In this document: positions 45,180-55,181 of the stretch, one piece after another | How the letters are laid out: every line of letters begins with the position of its first letter | How positions within the stretch are numbered: position 1 is the first letter of the stretch | Origin: Brasilonema sennae CENA114 | GTDB lineage: Bacteria; Cyanobacteriota; Cyanobacteriia; Cyanobacteriales; Nostocaceae | Reading direction: 5' to 3' | DNA length: 64,000 nucleotides | Assembly: GCF_006968745.1 (NCBI RefSeq) | Contig: NZ_CP030118.1 | Span: forward strand, 6,050,340-6,114,339 | The notes under the pieces: generated by a model | Seen by the model: the letters and a program-made list of their open reading frames with translations, nothing else | Database searches by the model: none | What the model was told of the DNA's origin: nothing | Program-made: the position numbers and the translations under genes

Positions 45180-45385
45180 ACACTCAGTCCTAACTGAGAT
45201 CTTGCACCATTTTCAATAACCGTAGGGTGGGCACTGCCCACAACGTAAAAATAAGGTTTTGAGCGAACTCTAGGCAGTGCCCAACGCCAGATGCCTACGG
45301 AGGGAAACCCTCCTGCAGCACTGGCTCCCTTACAAAAATTGCAATAACACAACTGGTGCAAGATATGAGCTAAAGGACTGAGTGT
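45180..45385. mobile_element. Complete M1-family MITE
   Basis: A 206-bp element with TA at each side. The inverted ends start ACACTCAGTCC and continue imperfectly through AGATCTTGCACCA (45197-45209) and the matching TGGTGCAAGATATGAGC, to GGACTGAGTGT. The cargo includes CGTAGGGTGGGCACTGCCCA and the module GCCAGATGCCTACGGAGGGA. This copy shows best where the family's true ends lie. Confidence 0.8.
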
Positions 45386-45474
45386 AGATCATTCACTTGT
45401 TTGCTGCACCATTCGCTTTGTACTTGCTTATATAAAATAGCCGTATAATACCCAGCCTTTGGAAGTAAGCGATT

Positions 45475-45627
45475 ATATCATGTCCGGATGAACACTTATA
45501 AAAACCAAGAACCTCACCCCCATCCCCTCTCCGGAGCTCGGAGAGGGGTGCCCGATAGCGTAGCGTGCCGTTAGGCATAGGGCGGGGTGAGGTTTTTTTA
45601 TTGTAAGTAATTAACCGAACTTGGTAT
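45475..45627. mobile_element. MITE, M2 family (copy 2, inverted)
   Basis: Inverse of 9661-9823 with few changes: starts ATATCATGTCCGGATGAACA, ends CCGAACTTGGTAT. The inner hairpin CCCCATCCCCTCTCC/GGAGAGGGG and the TGCCGTTAGGCATAGGGCGG module are conserved. Confidence 0.8.
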
Positions 45628-45702
45628 TACTCACACCTGCGAAAGATGAACCTTTGCTTCACAAAGCTTAATACATAAGGAGAGGATACGGAATGAAAAA
45701 TC

Positions 45703-46722
45703 ATGCAGTTAAAGCCAATTAATCAGCAGGTTGTCGCCATCGTTGGGGCTTCCAGTGGTATAGGAAGAGAAACAGCGTTGAAGTTTGCCAAACGTGGTGC
45801 AAAGGTTATGGTTGCTGCACGCAGCGAATCAGGATTACAGTCTTTGGTAGAAGAAATCCAACGCTTTGGTGGTGAAGCAACATATGTGATTGCAGATGTC
45901 AGTGAGTTTGAACAAGTTAAGGCGATCGCCGACAAAACCGTCGCACAATACGGAAGACTAGATACTTGGGTTCATCTTGCTGCTACAGGTGTGCTTTCTC
46001 CTTTCGAGAAAATCACCCCAGAGGAGTTTCAACGCGTCGTTGATGTCAACTTGATGGGACAGGTGTACGGTGCAATGGTAGCATTGCCCCATCTGAAAAA
46101 AGAGGGACGCGGGGCGTTAATTCATATTTCCTCGATGCAGGGTAGGCGCAGTCTCCCACTGCAAAGTCCCTACTGCGCTGCTAAGCACGGTTTGGAAGGT
46201 TTTTTAGAAACGCTGCGCGTTGAGTTGCAACACGAAAAATTGCCCATCAGTGTCACGTCAATACTACCTGCGACAATTAACACACCTTACTATAACAAGG
46301 TTCGCACTAAGCTAGGAGTGAAACCTACGGGGATACCGCCATATTACCAGCCTAGTGTTGTTGCAGATGCCATTCTTTATACCGCCGAACACCCCACTCG
46401 TGATTTTATTGTTGGGGATGTTGGCAGGATACTAGATGTGTTGCAGCGTATTTCACCACAACTTGTCGATTCCATATTGGCGGTTATCGGCATTCCGGGA
46501 CAACACACCAACGAACCAAAGTCAGAAGAAGGACCAAACAATCTTTTTACACCCACTATCTCAGAATACGACCGAGTTGAAGGAGACTATAGCCATCTGG
46601 CAATACCAACTTTATCGGATTGGTTGGAGATGAATCCACCACTGAAGTGGGGTGCGGTTGCTGTTGCTGGATTGGCTATTGCTGCGTTACTCGGTGTGTG
46701 GCGTCTAGGCAGTGATGTTTAA
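45703..46722 (+). CDS. SDR family oxidoreductase with C-terminal membrane segment
   Basis: A 339-residue NAD(P)-dependent short-chain dehydrogenase. Rossmann motif VGASSGIGRET (~14), DVSEFEQ, an NVN-like motif in VDVNLMGQVYG, the catalytic Ser in HISSMQGRR and the YxxxK pair in PYCAAKHGLEG (~155). After the ~260-residue catalytic part there is a polar linker and a hydrophobic segment near the C-terminus (~316-333, GAVAVAGLAIAALLGVW), which probably anchors the protein in a membrane. The substrate is unknown. Upstream are two MITEs; downstream is a run of TTCCCTG repeats. Confidence 0.88.
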   Translation: MQLKPINQQVVAIVGASSGIGRETALKFAKRGAKVMVAARSESGLQSLVEEIQRFGGEATYVIADVSEFEQVKAIADKTVAQYGRLDTWVHLAATGVLSPFEKITPEEFQRVVDVNLMGQVYGAMVALPHLKKEGRGALIHISSMQGRRSLPLQSPYCAAKHGLEGFLETLRVELQHEKLPISVTSILPATINTPYYNKVRTKLGVKPTGIPPYYQPSVVADAILYTAEHPTRDFIVGDVGRILDVLQRISPQLVDSILAVIGIPGQHTNEPKSEEGPNNLFTPTISEYDRVEGDYSHLAIPTLSDWLEMNPPLKWGAVAVAGLAIAALLGVWRLGSDV

Positions 46723-46810
46723 TTTACACGGGATCAAATTACAGCAGTCGCCAGGTAGATTAGGACACAAACTAATGAGAAAACACGCTCCCCAAGAGAC
46801 TTGAAAGTCT

Positions 46811-46860
46811 GTTCCCGTTCCCTGTTCCCTGTTCCCTGTTCCCTATTCCCTGTTCCCTGC
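46811..46860. repeat. TTCCCTG heptameric tandem repeats
   Basis: About seven units of GTTCCCT/ATTCCCT. A shorter run of the same repeat is at 15991-16014. Confidence 0.9.
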
Positions 46861-46943
46861 TATAGATTCAACTTTAGAATGATGTCGTTTCCTAGCTGCT
46901 GTCTTCACGATGGAAATGATAATGCAGCACATGAGGTCTTTCT

Positions 46944-47849
46944 ATGTTTTTACCCCCTGGGTTTGGTGAGAAATATGTGATGACCACGCTAGGAAGAATG
47001 GTGTACTATACTGCTGTTGGAAAACCGTGGTCTGATACAAATGTTGAGCAATCAAGCGAGAAAACATTAGTTTTCCTACACGCGTTTGGTGGTGGTTCTT
47101 CTGCTTACGAGTGGTCTAAAGTTTATCCAGCTTTTGCTGCGGATTATCGAATCGTCGCGCCGGATTTGATTGGGTGGGGACGCTCTGACCATCCGGCTCG
47201 AAGTTATAGTGTTAATGACTACATTCAAACTATTATTGAGTTCATAGAGAGGACTTGCAATGGTCCGATTAGTGCGATCGCCTCTTCACTCACTGCTGCT
47301 TTCACGATTCGCGCTGCGATTCTTCGCCCCGATTTATTCAAATCTTTAATTTTGACCACACCAGCAGGTTTGGCTGAATTTGGACAAGATTACAGCAAGA
47401 GTTTATCTGCTCAAATTGTCAACATCCCAGTTGTAGATCGATTGCTTTACATGACTGGGGTTTCTAGCAGTTTTGGCATTCGCAGCTTTTTGGAAGAACG
47501 TCAATTTGCTCGTCCAGAACGAGTTTATCCTGAAATTGTCGAAGCATATTTGCAATCTGCTCAACAGTTTAATGGAGAGTATGCTGCTCTTGCTTTCGTA
47601 CGTGGTGATTTATCTTTTGATTTATCTCAATATATAACTCAATTGACCATTCCTACTGCCATGATTTGGGGGCAAAAGTCAGAATTTACAGGACCAGAAA
47701 TAGGTCGCCGACTTGCAGACATGAACCCTCAGGCAGTCCGCATCTTTTATAACTTAGAGGATGTAGGCTTAACCCCCCAATTGGAACTTCCTGCTGTCAC
47801 GATTGGGCTAATTAGGAAATTTTTACCTTTACTTGAGTCATCTGTTTGA
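46944..47849 (+). CDS. Alpha/beta-hydrolase-fold protein, probable pseudoenzyme (paralogue 1)
   Basis: A 301-residue protein with the alpha/beta hydrolase framework: oxyanion region FLHAFGGGSSAYEWSKVYPA and strand DYRIVAPDLIGWGRSDHPA. However, the nucleophile elbow, normally GxSxG, reads AIASSLTAAF. The usual acid position in WGQKSEFTG has no Asp. The usual GH motif is DVGLTPQLELP, without His. The same losses occur in the paralogue at 59298-60200, so they are not random damage. A scaffold or binding role is likelier than hydrolysis. The paralogues share PPGFG(E/Q)K at the N-terminus and are encoded about 11.4 kb apart on the same strand. Confidence 0.85.
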   Translation: MFLPPGFGEKYVMTTLGRMVYYTAVGKPWSDTNVEQSSEKTLVFLHAFGGGSSAYEWSKVYPAFAADYRIVAPDLIGWGRSDHPARSYSVNDYIQTIIEFIERTCNGPISAIASSLTAAFTIRAAILRPDLFKSLILTTPAGLAEFGQDYSKSLSAQIVNIPVVDRLLYMTGVSSSFGIRSFLEERQFARPERVYPEIVEAYLQSAQQFNGEYAALAFVRGDLSFDLSQYITQLTIPTAMIWGQKSEFTGPEIGRRLADMNPQAVRIFYNLEDVGLTPQLELPAVTIGLIRKFLPLLESSV

Positions 47850-48448
47850 ACAGCTTTTCCTTTTTTGTAATATCATTTACACTTGCGTCGGAGTGATTCA
47901 AGATTTTACCCTTATGCTTGCCCACGATTTTCGTACAACCTCACCCCGGTATTGATTCCATTACCGCCTTGGGGTTGGTTAACTCGGTGTACTTTTGCAA
48001 TGTACTTTCAATGGGGCAGTTACCATCTCAAATCACCAAACGCCAGATACCTACGGAGGGAAACCCTCCTTCAGTACTGGCTCCCCTGTACGCATAACGG
48101 TTTTGCTCCGTAGAGCCTTCCCTTTCGGGAGTGAAGTTAGCCTCGACCTGTTATAAGAGCTTGTTGGGCTTGCAACACTGTTCCAGTGACCTTAGAACTG
48201 TTTAATCACAAGCGACAGAGCGGGGAACTGGCTACGCATTCCGAGGTGTCGTGACTCAAATAACGTTTACCCTTCGACTACGCTCAGGGTGGTCTGGTCA
48301 GCACAACTTGCTAGATTTCTCTTGCAAGCTCAGTCCCTTTAGGGCTGGGTTGCTGACTGTAATGAAGAAAAAGCTTACCCAGTTAAATTACGCGCCCTAA
48401 TAACTAAGTTTAAAATTGTTGCCATAATTAGGATAAGCCATAATAAGA
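47850..48448. other. Repeat-bearing spacer without a recognised gene
   Basis: It contains the module CGCCAGATACCTACGGAGGG...ACTGGCTCCC (48041-48085, the sequence also fused to the C26 gene) and the palindrome ACCCTTCGACTACGCTCAGG plus GT (48269-48290). The 48090-48260 stretch is moderately GC-rich and may be relic DNA. A 76-codon frame at 47883 is not protein-like. Confidence 0.5.
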
Positions 48449-50505
48449 TTATTTTTTTTGCTTCTTCGCGCCCTCCCCCCTTAGGCGCAGGGCTTGGTTG
48501 TAATCTTCTAATGCGCCTTTTTTGTCTCCCAAGTCACTACGGACAAGCCCTCGGCCGTAGTAGGCGTCAGGATCGTTAGGATTAAGGCGCAGGGCTTGGT
48601 TGTAATCTTCTAATGCGCCTTTTTTGTCTCCCAAGTTACTACGGACAAGCGCTCGGTTGTAGTAGGCGTCAGCAGTGTTAGGATTGAGGCGCAGCGCTTG
48701 GTTGTAATCGTCTAATGCGCCTTTTTTGTCTCCCAAGTCATCACGGGCATTCCCTCGGTTGTAGTAGGCGTTAGTATAGTTAGGATTGAGGCGCAGCGCT
48801 TGGTTGTAATCGTCTAATGCGCCTTTGTTGTCTCCCAAGTTTCTACGGGCAGTCCCTCGGTTGTAGTAGGCAGTAGCATCGTTAGGATCTAGGCGCAGCG
48901 CTTGGTTTAAATCGTCTATTGCGCCTTTTTTGTCTCCCAAGTCATCACGGACAAACGCTCGGGCAAAGTAGTTAATAGCATAGTTAGGATTTAGTTTCAC
49001 AGCTTGGTCAAAAGAGTTTAATGCTCCTTTCTTGTTTCCGTCCGCAGCCTCAATAAACGCTTGTGAGTAGTATTTAGCTATAGCAGAGTTAGTTTCTGCT
49101 TGTTTATACTGATACCAAGTTGTCCCCCCCAATGTCGTGATAATCGTCAATGCTGCCGCTGAGACACCAGCAATTCCCCTTTGCTTACGGGCTTTCTCTT
49201 CTCGAAGCTGGCGATCGCGTACTTCAATACTAAGTTGAATAAAATCTTGCTCTGATAAACTTAGCTCTTCGCGACGTTGCTTCAATTTTTCTTCTGCTTC
49301 TGACAGCGGCACACCACGCAACAATACTCCTTCATCTCGTTTTGTCTCTTCCCACTGATGTATGATATCCCTTAACCGCTCTTGCCAAGCTCGAAACAAA
49401 CGGTCTTTTTTCATCCACTCGCGCAGCGTTTGCCATTCGCGGATTAGGGCTTCATGGACAACCTCCACTGTATCTTCCCCAGATTTCTCATCATGTCCGG
49501 TGACAACCAAACGGGCTGTGTATCCTGCTAAATCACTCACCAATCCCCAATTCTCATCTCCTACTTCTTTGCGGGTGGCGATGCGACGAGTATCCTCAGT
49601 TCCTTCCCCTGGGCGCACCAATTGCACAAAGATGCGCTGTGCAGCTTTTTGTTTTGTTTCACTCAATTTTTGGTAAACTTGCTCGGCATGATTTGCTAGC
49701 GCTTTTTTCACACCCCCGATCTCTTGGTATGCTTGATGAGTGAGTGTGCGGTTTTGCTGTAGGGCTGTTTTTTAACTGCTTCTACCAAACCGTTGACAAA
49801 TGTTTCCCTTCCAAAAAAGAATGCTGCATCTTCTTCTCCAAATGCTGCTAATCCTTGATAGGGATTAGGTGGAATAATGTCTATTTCTGGTTGGCTGGGG
49901 ATGATACTAATTTGCTCTTTTTTAAATAGAACTGGAGTTTGCTGCTCTAAATATTTTATTAAGATCGAGCAACCTAATTCATAAGCAAACTCCACCTGTT
50001 GTCCTGCTGCTAGAGCATCATAAAATGCCACAGAAAATGCTATTGCTGCTTTATCCCCAACCGCTTGGTTCATGCCAATCACATAATTGACGTGTTGGCT
50101 AATCGCTTTTGCTTGCACCTCACTATAGCAGGCATTGAGAAGTACACACTCCACTCCCTTTGTGGCAAATAGCTTGAACATACTCCCCAGCGCATCTGCA
50201 CAGATTAATGCTGGCTGTCCCGTCTCATCGTCTAAAACAATACCATCTTGCCCAGCACCATGCCCACTGAAGTGAACAATCTGGGGCTGACAATCTAACA
50301 TGGCTCGGTAGAAGTCACGCGAGCGAACTGCCCATTTTTGCTCTAACTTGAATTCCTCTCGTTTGTTAGCGCGTCGTAATCCTTCATCAATTTCCCGTAC
50401 CTCTTCGTCCAGTCGTAGGCTTGAGGTACTTGTCGGATTTGCTGCCAAAATTAAAATAGTTTTGACATCGGGATTGTTACCATAGGACAGTTGCTCAGAA
50501 ACCAT
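48449..50505 (-). pseudogene. CHAT-TPR protein gene with its nSTAND core deleted
   Basis: Two adjoining frames are pieces of one gene. The first (50505-49708, 265 residues) has a CHAT domain (HFSGHGAGQDG, VLLNACYSEVQAKAIS) and the start of nSTAND (NPYQGLAAFGEEDAAFFFGR) up to EAVKKQP. The second (49711-48449, 420 residues) begins in late nSTAND (KKALANHAEQVYQ, VVHEALIREWQTLREW). It has a membrane segment (~AGVSAAALTIITTLGG) and ends in six to seven near-identical TPR units. At the junction (~49765) the other frame reads LQQNRTLTHQAYQEIGG in direct continuation of the second part. So about 225 codons including the P-loop were lost and the frame shifted by the deletion. The CHAT fragment could still be made alone. 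Confidence 0.82.
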
Positions 50506-51008
50506 ATAATATTAGTATTAATTTATATAAAAAGTAAAAAAGATGCTCAAAGATACTACAGGATAAACACTTCTTTATAGGCGAAACCGAAATTAACTTA
50601 TGCAGTGTCTAACAGTTTTCTATTTACTTGTTACCACACAATTTCTGTTCTAAATTCCGCAATAAAAGTAAAAAACTTATAGCTTAAAATGATTGAGTCA
50701 CGTTGCGTTACACCTTTGAGCCATTTGTTGTAATGGGGGGCGAGAAGTATTAATTTCTCGTGGTGGTTGTGAGCAGCGTCACCACATAAGTGTGTTTTAA
50801 TCAGATCTTGTACCAGTATCAACAACGAGGCAGAGCCTCGATATCTTGTTCCCAGGCTGCAGCCCAGGAACGAGGGTTGGGAGGCTCTGCCTCCCGATTA
50901 TTGAGAAATGTAGAGAATTCAATTGCGACTGCGATTGTGTTGAGTGGATTGGGCTGGCTTTAACAAAAGCATTGCGTAAACTAATTGTTATTTTTTACAC
51001 ATAATTTT
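50506..51008. other. Spacer with a hairpin-rich repeat
   Basis: 50803-50910 starts AGATCTTGTACCA, like an M1 end. It then has GAGGCAGAGCCTC, GTTCCCAGGCTGCAGCCCAG and GGGAGGCTCTGCCTCCC palindromes. No gene is recognised; a 64-codon frame at 50631-50825 is not protein-like. Confidence 0.5.
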
Positions 51009-51473
51009 ATGATGATGCAACGTTTTTTCTGGAGCTTTTTACTTTTAACAGATGTCATATTTCTGACATCTTTATCCAGTGCAAAAGCAGTATCTAACAG
51101 TAGTCTCACCGTCACCATTAACGGCTTGAAAAACCAGCGTGGGCAAGTTTGTCTGAGCCTGTTTTCTGGTGGGCGAGGATTTCCCAGCAGTAGCGATCGC
51201 GCAGTGGCTGCCCGTTGCGTCAAACTAGAAAACGCTGCGCTGACAGTTAAATTTGAAAACTTAAAAGCAGGAAATTATGCGATCGCCGCCTATCATGATG
51301 CCAACAACGACGGCATCCTCAATCGCAATCCATTGGGTATCCCCACTGAAGAGTTTGGCTTTTCTCAAAACCCCAAAATTCTCACAGGTCCGCCCAAATT
51401 TGGCGATTGTGCGGTTCTAGTTGCCGGTCCACAGACCAATATTCAAATTCAATTGCTGAACTTTTTAAGCTGA
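51009..51473 (+). CDS. DUF2141 domain secreted protein
   Basis: A 154-residue protein from ATG 51009 (an upstream TTG extends the frame by eight residues). The signal peptide (FFWSFLLLTDVIFLTSLSSA) is probably cleaved after AKA. The mature domain reads LTVTINGLKNQRGQVCLSLF, NLKAGNYAIAAYHDANNDGI and GIPTEEFGFS, which is diagnostic of DUF2141, a periplasmic/secreted beta-sandwich family of unknown function. The DANNDGILN loop could bind calcium. Two Cys (QVCLS, ARCVK) might form a disulfide. Confidence 0.85.
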   Translation: MMMQRFFWSFLLLTDVIFLTSLSSAKAVSNSSLTVTINGLKNQRGQVCLSLFSGGRGFPSSSDRAVAARCVKLENAALTVKFENLKAGNYAIAAYHDANNDGILNRNPLGIPTEEFGFSQNPKILTGPPKFGDCAVLVAGPQTNIQIQLLNFLS

Positions 51474-51563
51474 AGTCTACGAGTCAAGTCACCGTTTGGG
51501 TTAACTCGAGGTGACTTGGGAATTAACGTATAGCAATCCTAAATCATTTTTAAAAATTAATCC

Positions 51564-52154
51564 ATGAGTATTATCGAATTGCTAGAAGAACTGCGAGCGA
51601 TCGCACAACTTGGATTAAACTATTCAAAAGACATTTATGATCGCGATCGCTACGAACGACTTCTCACTCTTGCCTCGGCACAATATTCAGCACTGTCTTC
51701 CCTCCCTAGTTCAGAAGTAGAAAAGCGATTTCGCGCAGAATTGGGCTACATTACGCCGAAAATAGGAGTATCAGCTGCAATATTAAACGATCAGGGTGAG
51801 TTGTTGTTGGTTCAGCGAACTGACGATAGTACGTGGTGCTTGCCGTGTGGTTGGGCTGAAGTTCGAGAAACGCCGCAGCAGTCGATGAAGCGCGAGGTGC
51901 AGGAAGAAACTGGTTTGCTTGTGGAAGTTGGTTCGTTGATTCGTCTTGGTTGCCGTATGCCTGGAGATTTTGGACAGCCCCACACCACTTACCATCTCCA
52001 GTTTTATTGCACAGTTGTTGGTGGAACGTTGCAAGAGTCCCATGAAACAACGAATGTTGGGTATTATGATATATCCTCTATCAATAAATGGCATGCCGAT
52101 CATCAGATTGACGCTGAAGCAGCACACCAGTATTGGGGACTTTTAAAAAAATAA
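51564..52154 (+). CDS. Nudix hydrolase with N-terminal helical domain
   Basis: A 196-residue hydrolase of nucleoside diphosphates linked to another moiety. The N-terminal ~60 residues (SIIELLEELRAIAQLGLNYS) form the helical cap found in a bacterial ADP-ribose/NDP-sugar-like Nudix subgroup. The Nudix box is complete: GWAEVRETPQQSMKREVQEE-TGL (~residues 97-119), with the metal-binding REVQEE. The preceding CGW and the strand VSAAILNDQGELLLVQR fit the fold. The substrate is not predictable. The gene follows the DUF2141 gene by 90 bases on the same strand. Confidence 0.9.
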   Translation: MSIIELLEELRAIAQLGLNYSKDIYDRDRYERLLTLASAQYSALSSLPSSEVEKRFRAELGYITPKIGVSAAILNDQGELLLVQRTDDSTWCLPCGWAEVRETPQQSMKREVQEETGLLVEVGSLIRLGCRMPGDFGQPHTTYHLQFYCTVVGGTLQESHETTNVGYYDISSINKWHADHQIDAEAAHQYWGLLKK

Positions 52155-52178
52155 ATGACATCGTTTCTGGTTTTTTGC

Positions 52179-54650
52179 TCACTCAGAGGCTACCGGATTT
52201 GATATAACTTCCTTCAATACCTCATTCATTGGATAATCTGGATTATCAAACGCGAGCGATACTTCACATCTAGTTAACGGAAAAGGTTCCAAAAGCTTGC
52301 CATTTTCATGACTTTCCAAACGCCACCAAAGAGTTTGTACAGCTATCTCTTTACCATCGACAAACTCAAAAGTGATTTCACCAATATTATTTAATCCGAC
52401 AACTTCTTTGCCTTTTGCTTTCTTACCTATATAATGATGATGGTTTCTTGCCATTGCGAGGTATTGTTCCAAAGGCTGCTTGCGGTCTTGTCCTGGTAGA
52501 GGTGCTTTTACAGAATATAATTTCTGAGAATTGTAGTTTTTTGGTTGATTAATTTCTTCTGCTTTCGCTGATAAAAAATCAATCCGGTACCACCATTCAG
52601 GTTGTTTGGTGATTTGTAAGACTCTAAACCAATCGCGTTCTAGCCCTAAATTCACTTTAGCAGGACTACATTTGACTCTCCAAGGAAGATGTTGAACGGT
52701 TTGATCGACAAGAGTATAAAAACCACCAATTTCTAGAAAATTTCCTCCTTTATTTTCCCATCCTAAAAATTCTACTGTTGGGAAATATTTTAGAATCTTA
52801 AAAGGAACAAAACCTTTTGTATGCAATGAGTGGCTTCCACCGAACCCCTTGACTTCATTCTTAAGCGAACTACTCGTAAATTGGGCAACAACAAGTTCAG
52901 TCTTGACATTTTTTGAACTTTGGAAAGGACGTATTGCCGAGTATTGCAAGCGAGCTGCAAAACTATAATGAACATCACCAGATAAGATAATGACACGACT
53001 TTGGTGTGCAGGTAATGCTCGTAGTGCGAGTCTGGAAAACAACCTTTCAAATGCTGTTTCTTCTAAACCCCAAGCTTCAGGATCAAAACCCCAAGCCGCA
53101 GCACCCAACTTCTCTGCAATCGTTTTAGCTGTCTTTTGTAAGGTTTCTAAAAACGGTAAGCCAATAACTGGGCTAGGCGCTACCACCAAAGTCACTCGTG
53201 TATTTTGTGGGCGAACAACTTTTGAGATTTGTTCATCGCAACCTTCAGCACTTAAAAGTCCGGGAAAATCAAAGTCCTTCCCTGGAAATTCTCGCCATGT
53301 GCGCGTATCCAGAACTAAAACTTCATATTCTGGAGTCGTTACAGTATAGTGCCATTTTAAAGAACCTTCTTGATGGATGCCTCGCCTTGGCTGACTTGTT
53401 TTAATATCTGCAAAGGATGGCAAACCAACACGCAAAGCAATTTCTTGTTCGTGCTGTGGGTTTGTGCTAAAGGAAGCTGACCATGCTTCGGTGGCTTTGA
53501 GTAGTGCTTCTCCTGGCTTTCCTTGTTCAAATTGTTCTGGTGTATTTCCCCAAGCTTGGCAGATAGCACAAGCAAGTAAACCATTTTGGAGTACGCGCCG
53601 ACCGAGAGGTTTATTAAGAGTGCGATCGCACCACGCAATATTTAAAAACCAGTCATCTGTAATTTCATGGTCATCAAATATCATGTATGTGGGAACATTT
53701 GCTAAAGCACGCCTAATATCTTTAATTGTTACTTGAAAATCTTGTAAATCGGCAACGTCTTCTGTAAACGAAGTTCGACTTACTTCAGATTTTTGTACAT
53801 TCGGATGAACATCTTCAAATGTTGGGAAATCTTCCGGTTTCGTCCACAGGACATCACTCCAAACAAATAAATACATTGCCAAAAATTCACCCAAGGTGAA
53901 TAAATGACTTTTGGCAGTATTGGAAACTCTATTAAGTTTGCTAAAACTTGCCGTCAACCCAGCAGTATGTGTTGCTAAATTATTACGCTTTCCTGGATTC
54001 AACTCTTGATAATTTTGCACATCTGGTAATATTTCTGTCCATCCCAAAAGTGTCTGGCTAGCATCTATTAACATGAAAAGTAAAGCATCAGCCACATCAT
54101 CCACATAAATTTGGTCACCTGTGAGGAAGAGTTGATGCGGTCGTTTTTTTGAATCTTGTTCTAATGCTTCCCTAATCATTTTGTCCACTGACGCAAGTGC
54201 ATCAAGACTTTCACCGTGAGGCTTGCGACAAGAACCGTGAATAATTCGCACATCATTTAAACGACTTGGCACAAGTGCAAAACTTGGCAAGTCATATGGG
54301 GGATATATAATATCTTGTATTGATCCTTCTGGAGTTAAGACACCGGGCTGATTCAGCGTTTCCCCATGACCAAAGTATAAATCGTAAAGATAATTTTCCC
54401 CGTGTAAGAGATTTGATGAAGTTTTAGCTGTGACAGCAACTATGTGCACAGAAGTACCACATTTTATCGTTTTTTGACTACCACTAAAAAGTCTTTTTTT
54501 CTTCGTATCGAATATTTCTAGAGTAACATTACGGCTTTCTTTCAAAGCCACCCATACAGTTACAGCATTGGGTTCAGTGCGTCGTAGAATTGGTCCAGCG
54601 AGAACAAGTGGCAGTTTGTTAATCCGTTCTCTTAGAGGTGTCCATATCAT
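52179..54650 (-). CDS. PhoD-like metallophosphatase family protein
   Basis: An 823-residue protein from ATG 54650 (MIWTPLRERINKLPLVLAGP); a GTG at 54707 is a possible earlier start. The N-terminal beta domain (RRTEPNAVTVWVALKESRNV) precedes a metallophosphoesterase core: HGSCRKPHGESLDAL, FLTGDQIYVDDVADALL (~180), MIFDDHEITDDWF (~320) and VIILSGDVHYSFAARLQY (~560). These match the PhoD/PhoD-like group of calcium/iron phosphatases or phosphodiesterases. There is no signal peptide or Tat motif, unlike classical PhoD, so it may act in the cytoplasm. The C-terminal ~200 residues are a poorly characterised extension with NYNSQKLYSVKAPLPGQDRK. Confidence 0.87.
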   Translation of the reverse strand: MIWTPLRERINKLPLVLAGPILRRTEPNAVTVWVALKESRNVTLEIFDTKKKRLFSGSQKTIKCGTSVHIVAVTAKTSSNLLHGENYLYDLYFGHGETLNQPGVLTPEGSIQDIIYPPYDLPSFALVPSRLNDVRIIHGSCRKPHGESLDALASVDKMIREALEQDSKKRPHQLFLTGDQIYVDDVADALLFMLIDASQTLLGWTEILPDVQNYQELNPGKRNNLATHTAGLTASFSKLNRVSNTAKSHLFTLGEFLAMYLFVWSDVLWTKPEDFPTFEDVHPNVQKSEVSRTSFTEDVADLQDFQVTIKDIRRALANVPTYMIFDDHEITDDWFLNIAWCDRTLNKPLGRRVLQNGLLACAICQAWGNTPEQFEQGKPGEALLKATEAWSASFSTNPQHEQEIALRVGLPSFADIKTSQPRRGIHQEGSLKWHYTVTTPEYEVLVLDTRTWREFPGKDFDFPGLLSAEGCDEQISKVVRPQNTRVTLVVAPSPVIGLPFLETLQKTAKTIAEKLGAAAWGFDPEAWGLEETAFERLFSRLALRALPAHQSRVIILSGDVHYSFAARLQYSAIRPFQSSKNVKTELVVAQFTSSSLKNEVKGFGGSHSLHTKGFVPFKILKYFPTVEFLGWENKGGNFLEIGGFYTLVDQTVQHLPWRVKCSPAKVNLGLERDWFRVLQITKQPEWWYRIDFLSAKAEEINQPKNYNSQKLYSVKAPLPGQDRKQPLEQYLAMARNHHHYIGKKAKGKEVVGLNNIGEITFEFVDGKEIAVQTLWWRLESHENGKLLEPFPLTRCEVSLAFDNPDYPMNEVLKEVISNPVASE

Positions 54651-54932
54651 GGATTTTCTGCCATCAACACTACACTTTGAGCATATTTGTTCTCCAAAAT
54701 TTGTCACTTTTAGAGAAACAACATTCTACAATTGTAAGACCCCGCGACGAAATAGTTCTACAATAATCTGCCAGCGTCCCTCTATTTCTTCAACTACATT
54801 ATAACGCTTCTAAGTATTAGATGCTTTTTGTGAATAAGGCACAGCAATACTCTGCCTAACCATGTGGTTTATGGTTTTGAAAGCGCTGTCAAGCTAAAAT
54901 CCCCGTCTGCTTGATATCACAAAGCTACAACA

Positions 54933-55181
54933 CTAACGTACTGCTTGCTCCAATTTCTCCCAGGTTTTAGGACCAGCAATCCCATCGATAGACAGTCCAT
55001 AATATTTTTGGAACAGCTTAACAGCCGTTTGTGTATTATATCCAAAATATCCGTCAACATTCAGAGGCGGAGGATTTCCAGAGTTTCGTTTACGATCAAC
55101 TCGATTCAGCAAGTTTTGCAAATGTCTTACTGGTTCACCTGTACTACCTTGTCGCAGTTGAGGATGAGCTTGAGTAGACAT
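54933..55181 (-). CDS. Peptidoglycan-binding domain miniprotein (copy 1)
   Basis: An 82-residue protein that is essentially one PG_binding_1 domain: QLRQGSTGEPVRHLQNLLNR, then DGYFGYNTQTAVKLFQKYYG and DGIAGPKTWEKL. The start is supported by AAAGGAG seven bases upstream. There is no signal peptide, so how it reaches the wall is unclear. It is a tandem duplicate of the gene at 55459-55707, with similar length, ribosome-binding site and downstream DNA. The corresponding terminator arm downstream of this copy is degenerate (near 54898). Confidence 0.85.
   Translation of the reverse strand: MSTQAHPQLRQGSTGEPVRHLQNLLNRVDRKRNSGNPPPLNVDGYFGYNTQTAVKLFQKYYGLSIDGIAGPKTWEKLEQAVR

Noticed and set aside
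45393..45578. 61-codon minus-strand frame (RYRAPLSELRRGDGGE)
   Set aside because: Lies within the M2 MITE; the same peptide phrases arise from every copy of the element.
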